DNA of 64,000 nt from Pseudomonadota bacterium (GTDB lineage: Bacteria; Bdellovibrionota; Bacteriovoracia; Bacteriovoracales; Bacteriovoracaceae): the NCBI GenBank assembly GCA_027488375.1, contig JAIYBW010000004.1:496001-560000 (forward strand), in the 5' to 3' direction. Positions within the stretch are counted from its first letter, which is position 1, and each line of letters opens with the position of its first letter. Positions 1-8,449 of the stretch are shown here, piece by piece. Under the pieces are notes generated by a model that did no database searches, was not told the origin of the DNA, and was given only the letters and a program-made list of their open reading frames with translations. The position numbers were made by a program, and so were the translations under genes.

Positions 1-777
1 TTTCAAGCAGACTCGCCTATTCAGTCATTCAATTATGAGGAATATAAAAATCTTCAATACAATGAAACAAGATCCCACTCCCTTTCAGAACTTAATAAAA
101 AAATTTCTCCTTTAAGACTTGAGGATCTCATTGCTGAGATCTATGAACGGAATAAATTTCTAGGTCAAAAAACAAGAGTTATGGAGCTAGGCTTTGGAAA
201 TGGAAGAGTTCTAGTAGAACTTAGAAAATTGTTCCCCGACATTGAGCTTTATGGAATTAACAAAGAAAAAACTCTTACTTTTTATCGTCGAGAGAGCTTT
301 ATTCTAACAGCATTAAAATTTAGTATAATGACCAAGGAAGAAGCCGAGTCCATGTTTCTTCCTTTTGTGATCTTTCAAGATTTAGATTTTGGAAATAAAA
401 TTCCCTATGATGATAATAAGTTTGACCTTGTTTTTTCACAGGGCACGATCCCTCATATCCGTTACACGTTTGAACTCTTTAATGAAAATATGCGTATTTT
501 AAAACCAGATGGAATTGGAATTCATACCGATATCACTGGGGTTAATATCTTCCTTGATGGCTTAGCCTTGAGCTTGAAAGATGCGACAAAAGAATTCAGA
601 AAACTTGGTCATGAAATTTATGTCCTCGACAACCCCCAAAGCATAAGGTTCAAAAAGAGTGTTGGAGCAACTTCTTTACCAGTCACACCACAACAACCAA
701 TACCTCGCCAAATCAATGACTTACCAGCTGAATTAAAACGCCCAGAGATGAACTACAATTTCACCGTTCCTAAATAA
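1..777 (+). CDS. Class I SAM-dependent methyltransferase, 5'-truncated by window edge
   Basis: The reading frame is open from base 1 through the first visible ATG at 181, so the gene starts outside the window. The glycine-rich SAM-binding motif ELGFGNGRV follows that ATG directly, and a Rossmann methyltransferase normally has an alpha helix before this motif. The 60 visible codons upstream supply it. A later segment (FSQGTIPHIRY, then NMRILKPDG) matches the motif IV-VI region of class I methyltransferases. The substrate cannot be inferred. The C-terminal 40 residues are Pro/Gln-rich and look disordered. The next gene starts about 55 bp downstream on the same strand. The fold is secure; the function is not. 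Confidence 0.8.
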   Translation, partial: FQADSPIQSFNYEEYKNLQYNETRSHSLSELNKKISPLRLEDLIAEIYERNKFLGQKTRVMELGFGNGRVLVELRKLFPDIELYGINKEKTLTFYRRESFILTALKFSIMTKEEAESMFLPFVIFQDLDFGNKIPYDDNKFDLVFSQGTIPHIRYTFELFNENMRILKPDGIGIHTDITGVNIFLDGLALSLKDATKEFRKLGHEIYVLDNPQSIRFKKSVGATSLPVTPQQPIPRQINDLPAELKRPEMNYNFTVPK

Positions 778-831
778 GGTATTCTTTACAATCAATTCTT
801 TTAAAAACAAGCTTTGAGCTATGATGAAGCC

Positions 832-1737
832 ATGATTTATCTTTTCATGTGCCTTTTTATAGGATCGAATTCATTTGCCGGGACCAACTCCATCAATCCT
901 GAAAGAATGGTTCTACCACTCATCGATATCTTTTCTCCTCGGAATCAATTATTAGGTGATGGCAGAATCAAAGCCTCTGTAAGCATTTTTGATGAAAAGG
1001 GAGAAATTTATCGTCATCGATCATCCCACATCATGAGCGAGTTAGATTTTACGAAAGCAAAAAATCAATCACGAGCAGTTTATCCTATGATTCCAATTGA
1101 ATCTCAAGTTTATGATTCAAACTATGAGGGCACAGCATTTCATATTGGTAAAAACCTCGTTCTTACAAATCACCATGTTTTATCCCTCGACCGAGAAAGC
1201 ATTTCAGAATGCAGAAATTTTCAGCTCCAAGACCAAGAAAACGATTTTCGCTTTGATTGCAAAAAAGTTTTACATTGTGATTATAATTTAGATATTTGCC
1301 TGATTGAGATGTCACCTTTTAAAAGATGTCTGAATTTATTTTGTACAAAAAAAGAATTTATTTATCTTTCAGATGGAGCTTCTCTCAAGCTTAAAACGGG
1401 AAAAGAAGTTGATCCGTTTAGAACGAGTGAACAAATCATGACAGCTATCGGTAATACGATGGGGCTGGGAATTCATTATTCTCAGGGGCGCGGAGTTCAG
1501 AGAAGCGCAGATAGAACTATTTTCTATGCTCCTGTTCGGACTGGTAATTCCGGTGGGCCTCTGATTGGAGAAGATGGTCTCGTCTGGGGTGTGGTTAAAC
1601 AAGAAAGTTCTGAGAAAGTCAGCAACGATAGTTTTAATGTTGCAGCCTCTATCGATTATGTCATACAGAGTATTCAACTTGCTCTAGAGCAAAACCCCAA
1701 ATATCTACAAATTTTTGAACAAGCACTAAAAGAATAA
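832..1737 (+). CDS. Secreted trypsin-like serine protease
   Basis: Chymotrypsin-fold serine protease, about 301 residues, probably exported. The catalytic triad is visible: His in LTNHHVLS, Asp in YNLDICLIE and Ser in RTGNSGGPL. The N-terminus MIYLFMCLFIGSNSFAG is a plausible signal peptide with cleavage after SFA. I chose ATG 832 rather than the in-frame TTG at 814, because the earlier start puts acidic residues (SYDEA) before the hydrophobic core. No strong Shine-Dalgarno sequence is visible. The triad spacing resembles V8/glutamyl-endopeptidase-like proteins rather than HtrA, and there is no PDZ domain. It may act on extracellular or prey proteins, which is inference only. It is convergent with nrdA across a terminator. 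Confidence 0.82.
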   Translation: MIYLFMCLFIGSNSFAGTNSINPERMVLPLIDIFSPRNQLLGDGRIKASVSIFDEKGEIYRHRSSHIMSELDFTKAKNQSRAVYPMIPIESQVYDSNYEGTAFHIGKNLVLTNHHVLSLDRESISECRNFQLQDQENDFRFDCKKVLHCDYNLDICLIEMSPFKRCLNLFCTKKEFIYLSDGASLKLKTGKEVDPFRTSEQIMTAIGNTMGLGIHYSQGRGVQRSADRTIFYAPVRTGNSGGPLIGEDGLVWGVVKQESSEKVSNDSFNVAASIDYVIQSIQLALEQNPKYLQIFEQALKE

Positions 1738-1763
1738 AAAAAGGGGCCTTTTTCAAGGCCCCT
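1735..1763 (-). terminator. Rho-independent terminator of nrdBA
   Basis: A GC-rich hairpin (AGGGGCC, 8-nt loop, GGCCCCT at 1742-1763) is followed, in the minus direction, by a run of T (A-run on the plus strand around 1735-1741). It lies just after the nrdA stop codon. The plus-strand side has no U tract, so it mainly serves the minus strand but may also hinder read-through from the protease gene. Confidence 0.85.
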
Positions 1764-1789
1764 AGACAGATTCTCGTACTCTCGCTTTT

Positions 1790-4135
1790 CTAGCTACCGC
1801 ACGAAACACAAGCTTCAGGATTTTCTAATGAACAAACCATCGCCGCGGCCTGCTCAGCTGCAGTCGTTTGAGTTGGTTCTTTAATAGTAAACTTAATTGC
1901 ATCTACAGCTGGTCGAGTTCTTAAGTAGTACATTCCTGTCTTAAGACCAAGTTTCCATGCAGCGAAATGGAGCGAAGACAATTTACCAAAATTTGTATCT
2001 TCCATGTGAACGTTTAAGCTTTGAGATTGATCGATAAAGGCTCCACGATCAGCGGCCATCTCAAGGATAGACTTCTGCTTGATTTCCCAAACAGTTCTAT
2101 AAAGCTCTTTCATATCAGCTGGAATCTCTGGAATGTACTGTACCGATCCATTGTGAGCGATGATACGGTCTTTCATTTCTTCATTCCAGAGTCCAAGCTG
2201 AATTAGGTCACGCACGAGGTGCTTGTTAACCATGGCGAACTCTCCAGAGAGAACTCGACGAGTATAAATATTTGAAGTAACTGGCTCTATACATTCATTA
2301 TTGCCTAGGATTTGAGACGTAGAAGCCGTAGGCATTGGCGCCATAAGAAGAGAGTTACGAACGCCATAAGTCTTAATCTTCGCTCTTAAAGAATTCCAAT
2401 CCCAACGAGATGAAGTTTCAACACCCCAAAGATCGTGCTGTAAAATACCTTTAGAAATTGGTGAGCCTTCGTAAGATTCATAATGTCCATCTTGTTTCGC
2501 AAGATCTGCAGAAGCAGTTAAGGCTGCATAATAAATCGTCTCAAAAATTTCTTTGTTCAAACGACGTGCATCATTTGAATCAAATGACATACGAAGTTTA
2601 AAGAAAGTATCTGCGAGTCCCTGGACACCTATCCCGATCGGACGGTTCTTCATATTAGAATAACGGGCCTCTTCAACAGGATAGTAATTAAGATCAATAA
2701 TTCTGTTAAGATTTCTTGTCACCTGGTAAGTCACTTCAAAAAGTTTCTTATGATCAAAGTTGTTATTTTCAACAAACTTTGGAAGAGCAATAGAAGCTAG
2801 GTTACAAACTGCAATTTCTTTTTCAGAAGTGTATTGCATAATTTCAGTACAAAGATTTGAAGACTTGATTGTACCAAGATTTTTTTGGTTTGATTTTTCA
2901 TTGGCCGCATCTTTATAGAGCATGAACGGCATTCCAGTCTCAATTTGAGAAGAGATAATTTTAAACCATAGATCACGGGCCTTAATTGTTTTAAGCCCAC
3001 GGCCCTCAGCTTCATATTGAAGATAAAGTTTTTCAAATTTCTCACCATAGCAATCAGCAAGACCAGGTGATTTATTTGGACACATAAGAGTCCAATCACC
3101 ATCAGTCTCTACTCTCTTCATGAAAAGGTCATTGATCCACATTGCGTAAAATAGATCACGAGCACGAAGCTCTTCCTTACCATGGTTTTTACGGAGTTCA
3201 ATAAAATCTTCGATATCGGCATGCCAAGGCTCTAAATAGATAGCAAAAGCCCCTTTACGTTTACCACCGCCCTGATCAACATATCTGGCCGTATCATTGA
3301 ACACACGAAGCATAGGAACGATACCATTTGAAGTTCCGTTCGTTCCACGGATGAAAGATCCTTTAGCACGGATATTATGAATCGATAGACCGATTCCTCC
3401 AGCAGACTGGGAGATAAGTGCACATTGCTTAAGTGTTGAATAAATTCCTTCGATCGAATCATCCTTCATGGCTACCAAGAAGCATGACGACATCTGCGCC
3501 TTATTAGTACCGGCATTAAAAAGAGTTGGAGAAGCATGAGTGAACCAGCCCTCAGAAATAAGATGATAGGTTTTAATGGCTTCTTCAATGTTTCCAATTT
3601 GGACTCCTAGGGCAACTCTCATAAAAAGATGTTGAGGACGCTCAACAATCTTGCCGTTAACTTTTAAAAGGTATGACTTCTCAAGTGTCTTAAATCCGAA
3701 ATAATCGAACTCAAAATCACGAGAGTATGCAATTTCAGCAGAGATTCTATCTTTATACTCTCTAGCGAAGTTATAAATTTCTTGAGAAATCAGTGGCTGA
3801 GCTTCATTCGTAAATTCATTTTTATAGTTAAAAAGGACATCAAATGTTTCTTGGAATGAATCTGATGTAGAACGGTGTAAATTAGCCACGGCAATTCGAC
3901 CAGCTAGACGAGCATAATCTGGGTGGACTGAAGTCATATATGCTGAAACCTCAGCTGATAGATTATCGAGCTCTTCCGTTGTGATGCCATCAAAAAGACC
4001 ATTAATGGTACGTTTTGCAATCTGCATGGAATCAACATACTTTGGATCTAGCCCGTAAGTTAATTGAGAAATACGGTGAGTAATCTTATCAAATTGTACA
4101 GGTTCTCTTTTTCCTGAGCGTGTAATGACGAACAT
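1790..4135 (-). CDS. nrdA: Ribonucleoside-diphosphate reductase, alpha subunit (class Ia)
   Basis: Large subunit of aerobic ribonucleotide reductase, 781 residues, reducing NDPs to dNDPs in the cytoplasm with NrdB as partner. An ATP-cone allosteric domain occupies about residues 1-90. Active-site residues are recognisable: Cys218 (MSSCFLV) and Cys444 (VCNLAS) as the redox pair, Cys429 and Glu431 in NLCTE as radical Cys and general base, and PMPTASTSQ near residue 610. The tail ends in CVSCGS, the cysteine pair reduced by thioredoxin or glutaredoxin. GAGGAG lies about 7 nt before the ATG. It sits 30 bp downstream of nrdB, an order opposite to the common nrdAB, and ends at a strong terminator. 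Confidence 0.97.
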   Translation of the reverse strand: MFVITRSGKREPVQFDKITHRISQLTYGLDPKYVDSMQIAKRTINGLFDGITTEELDNLSAEVSAYMTSVHPDYARLAGRIAVANLHRSTSDSFQETFDVLFNYKNEFTNEAQPLISQEIYNFAREYKDRISAEIAYSRDFEFDYFGFKTLEKSYLLKVNGKIVERPQHLFMRVALGVQIGNIEEAIKTYHLISEGWFTHASPTLFNAGTNKAQMSSCFLVAMKDDSIEGIYSTLKQCALISQSAGGIGLSIHNIRAKGSFIRGTNGTSNGIVPMLRVFNDTARYVDQGGGKRKGAFAIYLEPWHADIEDFIELRKNHGKEELRARDLFYAMWINDLFMKRVETDGDWTLMCPNKSPGLADCYGEKFEKLYLQYEAEGRGLKTIKARDLWFKIISSQIETGMPFMLYKDAANEKSNQKNLGTIKSSNLCTEIMQYTSEKEIAVCNLASIALPKFVENNNFDHKKLFEVTYQVTRNLNRIIDLNYYPVEEARYSNMKNRPIGIGVQGLADTFFKLRMSFDSNDARRLNKEIFETIYYAALTASADLAKQDGHYESYEGSPISKGILQHDLWGVETSSRWDWNSLRAKIKTYGVRNSLLMAPMPTASTSQILGNNECIEPVTSNIYTRRVLSGEFAMVNKHLVRDLIQLGLWNEEMKDRIIAHNGSVQYIPEIPADMKELYRTVWEIKQKSILEMAADRGAFIDQSQSLNVHMEDTNFGKLSSLHFAAWKLGLKTGMYYLRTRPAVDAIKFTIKEPTQTTAAEQAAAMVCSLENPEACVSCGS

Positions 4136-4165
4136 ATGTGTGTCTCCTCTCGAAATCTTTAAAAA

Positions 4166-5158
4166 TTAAAAATCAATATCTGTAGAGAATGTGAAGTTAG
4201 ATCCTGCATTCTCTTTTGTTGAATTTACAACTCCAGCTTTTTGGTATTCAGAAACTTTTCTTTCAAAAAAGTTCGTTTTCCCCTGCATTGAAATCAGCTC
4301 CATCCAGTCAAATGGGTTCTTCGCCTCATAAATATTAGAGTAACCAAGCTGTCTCATTAATCTGTCAGCGCAGAACTTGATATACTCTTTCATCATGTCT
4401 GCATTCATACCAATGAGTGATACTGGAAGTGCTTCAGTGATAAATTCACACTCAAAGTTAACCGCTTCAGTAATGAGTTCGCGGATGCGTGACTCAGAAG
4501 GCTTATTCTGAATATAATTTTTGTAGAGTAAGCAAGCAAAGTCAGTATGAAGACCTTCATCTCGAGAAATAAGCTCGTTTGAGAAAGTTAGACCTGGCAT
4601 GAGTCCTCTTTTCTTTAACCAGAAAATTGAACAGAAAGATCCTGAGAAGAAAATTCCTTCAATGGCCGCGAAAGCTACAAGCCTCTCAGCAAAAGAATCA
4701 TTCCCGTCGATCCACTTCATGGCCCAATCAGCTTTCTTCTTAATACATGGGATATTATCGATAGCCTTGAAAAGGTAATCTTTTTGTTTGGCATCTTTAA
4801 TATAGGTATCAATTAAAAGCCCGTAAGTTTCTGCATGGATATTCTCCATCGCAATTTGAAAGCCATAAAAGGCACGGGCTTCAGGAATTTGAACATCATT
4901 GTAGAAACGAAGTGCCAGGTTCTCATTAACGATCCCATCAGAAGCAGAAAAGAAAGCAAGAACATGAGAAATATAATGACGCTCTTGTTCATTGAGATTA
5001 TTCCAATCATTTAAGTCGGAATAGAGGTCAATCTCCTCGGCCGTCCAAAAACTGGCCATGGCCTTTTTGTACATGTCCCAGATGTCATTGTACTTAATTG
5101 GCAAAAGTACAAAACGATCATTCGATTTTTTTAAAATTTGCTCCGTGCTTGTGTTCAT
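4166..5158 (-). CDS. nrdB: Ribonucleoside-diphosphate reductase, beta subunit (class Ia)
   Basis: Small, radical-generating subunit of ribonucleotide reductase, 330 residues. The di-iron ligands are all visible: Asp74, Glu105 and His108 (ENIHAE), Glu167, and Glu201 and His204 (RDEGLHTDF). Tyr112 fits the radical tyrosine. The [15 protein letters not shown] segment and the C-terminal tail FSTDIDF, which docks on the alpha subunit, resemble eukaryotic and chlamydial R2 more than the E. coli type. GGAG precedes the ATG. It is the first gene of a two-gene unit with nrdA. The 347-bp upstream region carries two NrdR-like boxes, so regulation by NrdR is likely. Confidence 0.96.
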   Translation of the reverse strand: MNTSTEQILKKSNDRFVLLPIKYNDIWDMYKKAMASFWTAEEIDLYSDLNDWNNLNEQERHYISHVLAFFSASDGIVNENLALRFYNDVQIPEARAFYGFQIAMENIHAETYGLLIDTYIKDAKQKDYLFKAIDNIPCIKKKADWAMKWIDGNDSFAERLVAFAAIEGIFFSGSFCSIFWLKKRGLMPGLTFSNELISRDEGLHTDFACLLYKNYIQNKPSESRIRELITEAVNFECEFITEALPVSLIGMNADMMKEYIKFCADRLMRQLGYSNIYEAKNPFDWMELISMQGKTNFFERKVSEYQKAGVVNSTKENAGSNFTFSTDIDF

Positions 5159-5250
5159 ACCCCAGCTCCTTCTTCATGATGTGTGTGGTGGTGTTGTTTA
5201 TCTGTCTTAAATTTAGCGTAGTAGGAGTTCTGACAATTGAAAAGCAAAAA

Positions 5251-5307
5251 AACTAGATATAGTAGCATTGACATTTTTTTGACAGTTTTTATAACTAGAT
5301 TTAGTGG
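5251..5307. promoter_or_regulatory. Paired NrdR-like boxes and promoter elements in the nrdB/5506 divergent region
   Basis: The 5159-5505 gap separates divergent genes. Two near-palindromes, CTAGATATAG (5253-5262) and CTAGATTTAG (5295-5304), match the NrdR box core CwAtATaTwG at 9 and 8 of 10 positions. They lie 42 bp apart, four helical turns, so both face the same side of the DNA. Between them a plus-strand TTGACA (5268-5273) stands 16 bp from TATAAC (5290-5295), a possible promoter toward 5506. A minus-strand promoter toward nrdB is less clear: CTGTCA with TATATC at 18 bp. Box identity is inferred from consensus only. I see nothing else in the gap. Confidence 0.55.
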
Positions 5308-5505
5308 AATATCCGATAAATTTTCTCGAAATTTTAGCCAAAAATAAACAATTTCTTACATTAAAATATGCGCCATTCAGTTCTTCTTTACAATAAATGA
5401 AGTTAAGTTAAGCCATTTGAACGAAACGACCAAAATTTCTTGAGAAATGACTTATGATCCGACCTTAATCTTTCGATAACACCACATCAGAATTTAGGAG
5501 AAAAT

Positions 5506-5874
5506 ATGATTTTCTACTCTCTCAAAGGCCCCAATTACAAACTTGAAATCCACGACCATAAACTAAAATTAGTGAGACGGGTCTGGTGGGCACTTTTTGC
5601 CTCTAAGAATGAGGTGACAGAGTGGAAGCTGGAAGAAATCAATCATTTTCAAATAACTGTACCAAAGTTCATCTGGGGAAAATTAGAATGGGCCACAAAT
5701 GACGGGAAAAAAGGATCCTTTAGATTCACAACTAATTCCGTGATCATGGAAAAAATTGAAAAGTACATGAATAAGCTCATTCAAAAGAACATACAACAGC
5801 ATCATGACAAAATAAAAATACTCGTACCAAAAAGAAAAAGTAAAACTTCTCGACGAAAGGAAATCGCAGCTTAA
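5506..5874 (+). CDS. Small hypothetical protein, PH-like fold suspected
   Basis: A 122-residue cytoplasmic protein with no signal peptide or membrane segment. The first 95 residues alternate short hydrophobic strands (KLEIHDHKLKLVRRVWWALF, ITEW-type strands, KGSFRFTTNS) and end in an amphipathic helix (MEKIEKYMNKLIQ). This is the pattern of a bacterial PH-like domain. The last 30 residues are strongly basic (KILVPKRKSKTSRRK), perhaps a nucleic-acid or membrane contact. TAGGAG stands before the ATG at good spacing. It is divergent from nrdB and convergent with the FHA protein, 8 bp away. I do not recognise a family, and the fold is inference. Confidence 0.6.
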   Translation: MIFYSLKGPNYKLEIHDHKLKLVRRVWWALFASKNEVTEWKLEEINHFQITVPKFIWGKLEWATNDGKKGSFRFTTNSVIMEKIEKYMNKLIQKNIQQHHDKIKILVPKRKSKTSRRKEIAA

Positions 5875-5882
5875 AACCCAAT

Positions 5883-7628
5883 CTAAATTTTTTCAGTTTC
5901 TGCGAAAAAATTCAATGGTTGCTTAACATCCACCATTCCTCCCCCTTTTGGTCTTGGAAAATCAATTAAGCTTAGAACCTGTCCCATACATCCTATACCT
6001 TTCTGAGAAAATCGAGCATCTTTGGCCTTAATCTGATGATTTGCCACCTTACCTTGTGGTCCGATAGTAAAATTTAAGTCAATAATCCCTTTAATTTTAT
6101 CAGACTGACCAATAAGTTCTTGCTGATAACAGTGCCTAAATTGGGGAATATATTCACGTAAAATTTTTCTAAGAAGTTCTGGGTCCATAGATCCCATGAC
6201 GACAGTACGTGTCTCAAGGGCAGAAGTTTCAAAAGATTTTTTTGAGGCAAGACCACGGGAACCATAATCACTTCCCTCACCATTGCTGTTGCCCCCATTT
6301 AATTTTGAGACGCCTATATTAGCACCAGCGACCAAAGCGCCACCATTAGCTTTTCCAGCATTAAATGAAGGCTCGTTATGTTTTCCCTGAGAACCATTGG
6401 CAGCTGTATTTATTTTAGTGGAATCTCCTACAACTGATCCTAAATCAACTGAAGATTTAAATTCATAAGCCTTAACAGTAGGTTGTGCCTGAGGTGCTGG
6501 TTGAGAATTATTGGAAACGAGCTCAGCTTTTTTAGCAGGTGATGATTGTGATTTTTGCTGAGAAGAGCTTTGACTTTCATTAGCTGCCATAGAGCTCGAA
6601 TCAGCTTTTAAAAGCTCAGGCTGAGGTAGCTTATAAACAACAGCAAGTTCAACTTCTTCATTAACGAGTTTTGGGAGGTCAATTAAAAGTAAGAAAAGAA
6701 AAGGCAGGATCAAAGAAGCAAAAACTTTACCGGATTGTTTAAAAAAATCTCTATCTCTGAAAAAAAGCGGTACCCCTTTCCACTTAAATGCTGAATCAAC
6801 AATCCTGAAAGACACTTGCTCCATGCCAAAAGTTAAAATCAGAGGATTTAGAGTGGCGGTAGAGTCACCATCGACGATGATACCTGAATGACTCAGGTCA
6901 TGAAAATGGATGTTTCCTTTTACGACTGTAAATACTTTTAACCTTTGAGCAGAATAAAAAAGAATATTAAAATGACCTTTTCTATCAGAATCTAAGAAAT
7001 AATCACCATTTTTAAGTTCTATGTAGGAGACATCGGAGATGTGCCCCCCTGAATAAGTAATAATTTCAAGCTTCTTCTTGCTTATATTGTCGACAATATC
7101 AAGCGATGCATCTTTCTCATCTAGAGCGATATAATCTCTAGGAATATCAAACATTGGCAGAGAACGAACAGGTGTAAAAGAAGAGTCATCAAATTTAATG
7201 TCACAATAATCTCCATCAATATAAACGAGTCCTTCTACCGGTGGCAATTCAACAAATTTCTCTGTACTTGATTTAACTTCAATATTTGAGTCAGGATTTA
7301 AAATTTTTGTTTCATCCATTAAAGAAACTAATGAAAAACTAACTGTCCCAAATGTTAAGATATCACCTGCGCCGACAAAAGATTCAGTGACTTTCTTACC
7401 GTTAACAAAAACTCCGGCCTCAGAGCATAAATCCTTAACAATAAGTCCTTCACTGCCATTGATGTAGATGAAAGCATGTATAGAAGATACACTTGAATCG
7501 GCCAAGATAATATCAACAGAATCCGATGAGCCTAGAATGGATTTCATCTTCTGTAGCTTAATTTCCTCTTTGATCCTCTGATCAAGGCACTGCAGGATAA
7601 AAGTAGATTTGATTAATTGTGTCGTCAT
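5883..7628 (-). CDS. FHA-domain, TonB-like protein with AgmX/PglI C-terminal domain (GltG-like)
   Basis: A 581-residue inner-membrane protein, last gene of the motor unit. An FHA phosphothreonine-binding domain covers about residues 30-100 (SSIHAF and VFVNGKKV hold the conserved Ser, His and Asn-Gly). A beta-rich stretch that may be a second FHA-like fold runs to about 280. One membrane helix lies at about 302-318. A Ser/Gln/Asn-rich periplasmic linker follows, then at about 468-575 a TonB-like domain of the AgmX/PglI type (RTVVMGSMDPELLRKIL, IPQFRHCYQ, FPRPKGG). The same layout occurs in GltG of the Myxococcus Glt gliding machinery. It probably carries motor energy to the outer envelope, as inferred from domains and neighbours. 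Only 3 bp separate it from the preceding lipoprotein gene. Confidence 0.8.
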   Translation of the reverse strand: MTTQLIKSTFILQCLDQRIKEEIKLQKMKSILGSSDSVDIILADSSVSSIHAFIYINGSEGLIVKDLCSEAGVFVNGKKVTESFVGAGDILTFGTVSFSLVSLMDETKILNPDSNIEVKSSTEKFVELPPVEGLVYIDGDYCDIKFDDSSFTPVRSLPMFDIPRDYIALDEKDASLDIVDNISKKKLEIITYSGGHISDVSYIELKNGDYFLDSDRKGHFNILFYSAQRLKVFTVVKGNIHFHDLSHSGIIVDGDSTATLNPLILTFGMEQVSFRIVDSAFKWKGVPLFFRDRDFFKQSGKVFASLILPFLFLLLIDLPKLVNEEVELAVVYKLPQPELLKADSSSMAANESQSSSQQKSQSSPAKKAELVSNNSQPAPQAQPTVKAYEFKSSVDLGSVVGDSTKINTAANGSQGKHNEPSFNAGKANGGALVAGANIGVSKLNGGNSNGEGSDYGSRGLASKKSFETSALETRTVVMGSMDPELLRKILREYIPQFRHCYQQELIGQSDKIKGIIDLNFTIGPQGKVANHQIKAKDARFSQKGIGCMGQVLSLIDFPRPKGGGMVDVKQPLNFFAETEKI

Positions 7629-7631
7629 GGA

Positions 7632-8447
7632 CTATTCCTTATTAAGTTTAAGGGCAATTAATTTTTCAATCTTTTTTGTCATGAGATGAAAAGATACGGC
7701 ATTACTCTTTTCCCTCTGGTCCAATACTTTTGCTGCTTCTAATGTATTCCCTTTTTCAACAAGAAAAAGGGAGTAAACGGCAGCAACATCTTCTCGCTTA
7801 AAACTTTCAGGAGGGATTAATTTTAAAAATTCATCCGCTTTTACTAAATCCCCCTTGAACAAATAAGCACTGGCCAAATTAAGATAGATATCTACATCAT
7901 GAAGTCCTTGGAAATAATTTGAACTTAAGATGGAAATTGTTTTATCATAAAGTCCAAATTGAAGATAAAGAAGTGCAAGGTTAAAACGAGGGACTCTAAA
8001 TGAGGACTCTGAGGAGATCGACTGATTGAAGAAATCATGGGCTTTTTCCCAAAGACCAAAATTCACATAGACTAGTCCCAAGTTATTAAGAGTCACAGCC
8101 TTAATTGTGCTATTTTTTGATTCAGATAAGGCTTGTCGATAAAAGAACTCCGCCTTTTCATATTCGCCATTGAGAAAGTAGCATGTCCCAATATCAGCCC
8201 AGTATGAATCGCTTCTTTGCTGAGCATATGCAGCTTTAAATTTAATCAGTGTCTTTTCAATTTCATCTTGATAACAGCCAGCATTTTCTTTGAAAGAAAG
8301 TGCTTTTTTAAGTCTCTTATCATCCATTCTCATCAAACTTTCTGTGGAAAAAGCATCCCAAGTAGGATCTTTTATCTCTCTTTTTATATGCTTACCTGAG
8401 CAAGAAACAAAGATAAGCATGAATGTTAAAAGAATAATTAATCTCAT
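7632..8447 (-). CDS. TPR lipoprotein of the gliding-type complex
   Basis: A 271-residue lipoprotein. The N-terminus MRLIILLTFMLIFVSCSG has a lipobox ending in Cys16. From about residue 75 there are at least four TPR units (GTCYFLNGEYEKAEFFYRQA, NNLGLVYVNFGLWEKAHDFF, LALLYLQFGLYDKTI, NLASAYLFKGDLVKADEFL). TPR lipoproteins of this type (GltE/AglT) join periplasmic and outer-membrane parts of the Glt machinery in Myxococcus. The assignment to that role rests on position: 2 bp after the large TPR gene and 3 bp before the FHA/TonB-like gene. It probably acts as a scaffold in the periplasm, attached to the outer membrane. Confidence 0.75.
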   Translation of the reverse strand: MRLIILLTFMLIFVSCSGKHIKREIKDPTWDAFSTESLMRMDDKRLKKALSFKENAGCYQDEIEKTLIKFKAAYAQQRSDSYWADIGTCYFLNGEYEKAEFFYRQALSESKNSTIKAVTLNNLGLVYVNFGLWEKAHDFFNQSISSESSFRVPRFNLALLYLQFGLYDKTISILSSNYFQGLHDVDIYLNLASAYLFKGDLVKADEFLKLIPPESFKREDVAAVYSLFLVEKGNTLEAAKVLDQREKSNAVSFHLMTKKIEKLIALKLNKE

Positions 8448-8449
8448 AC

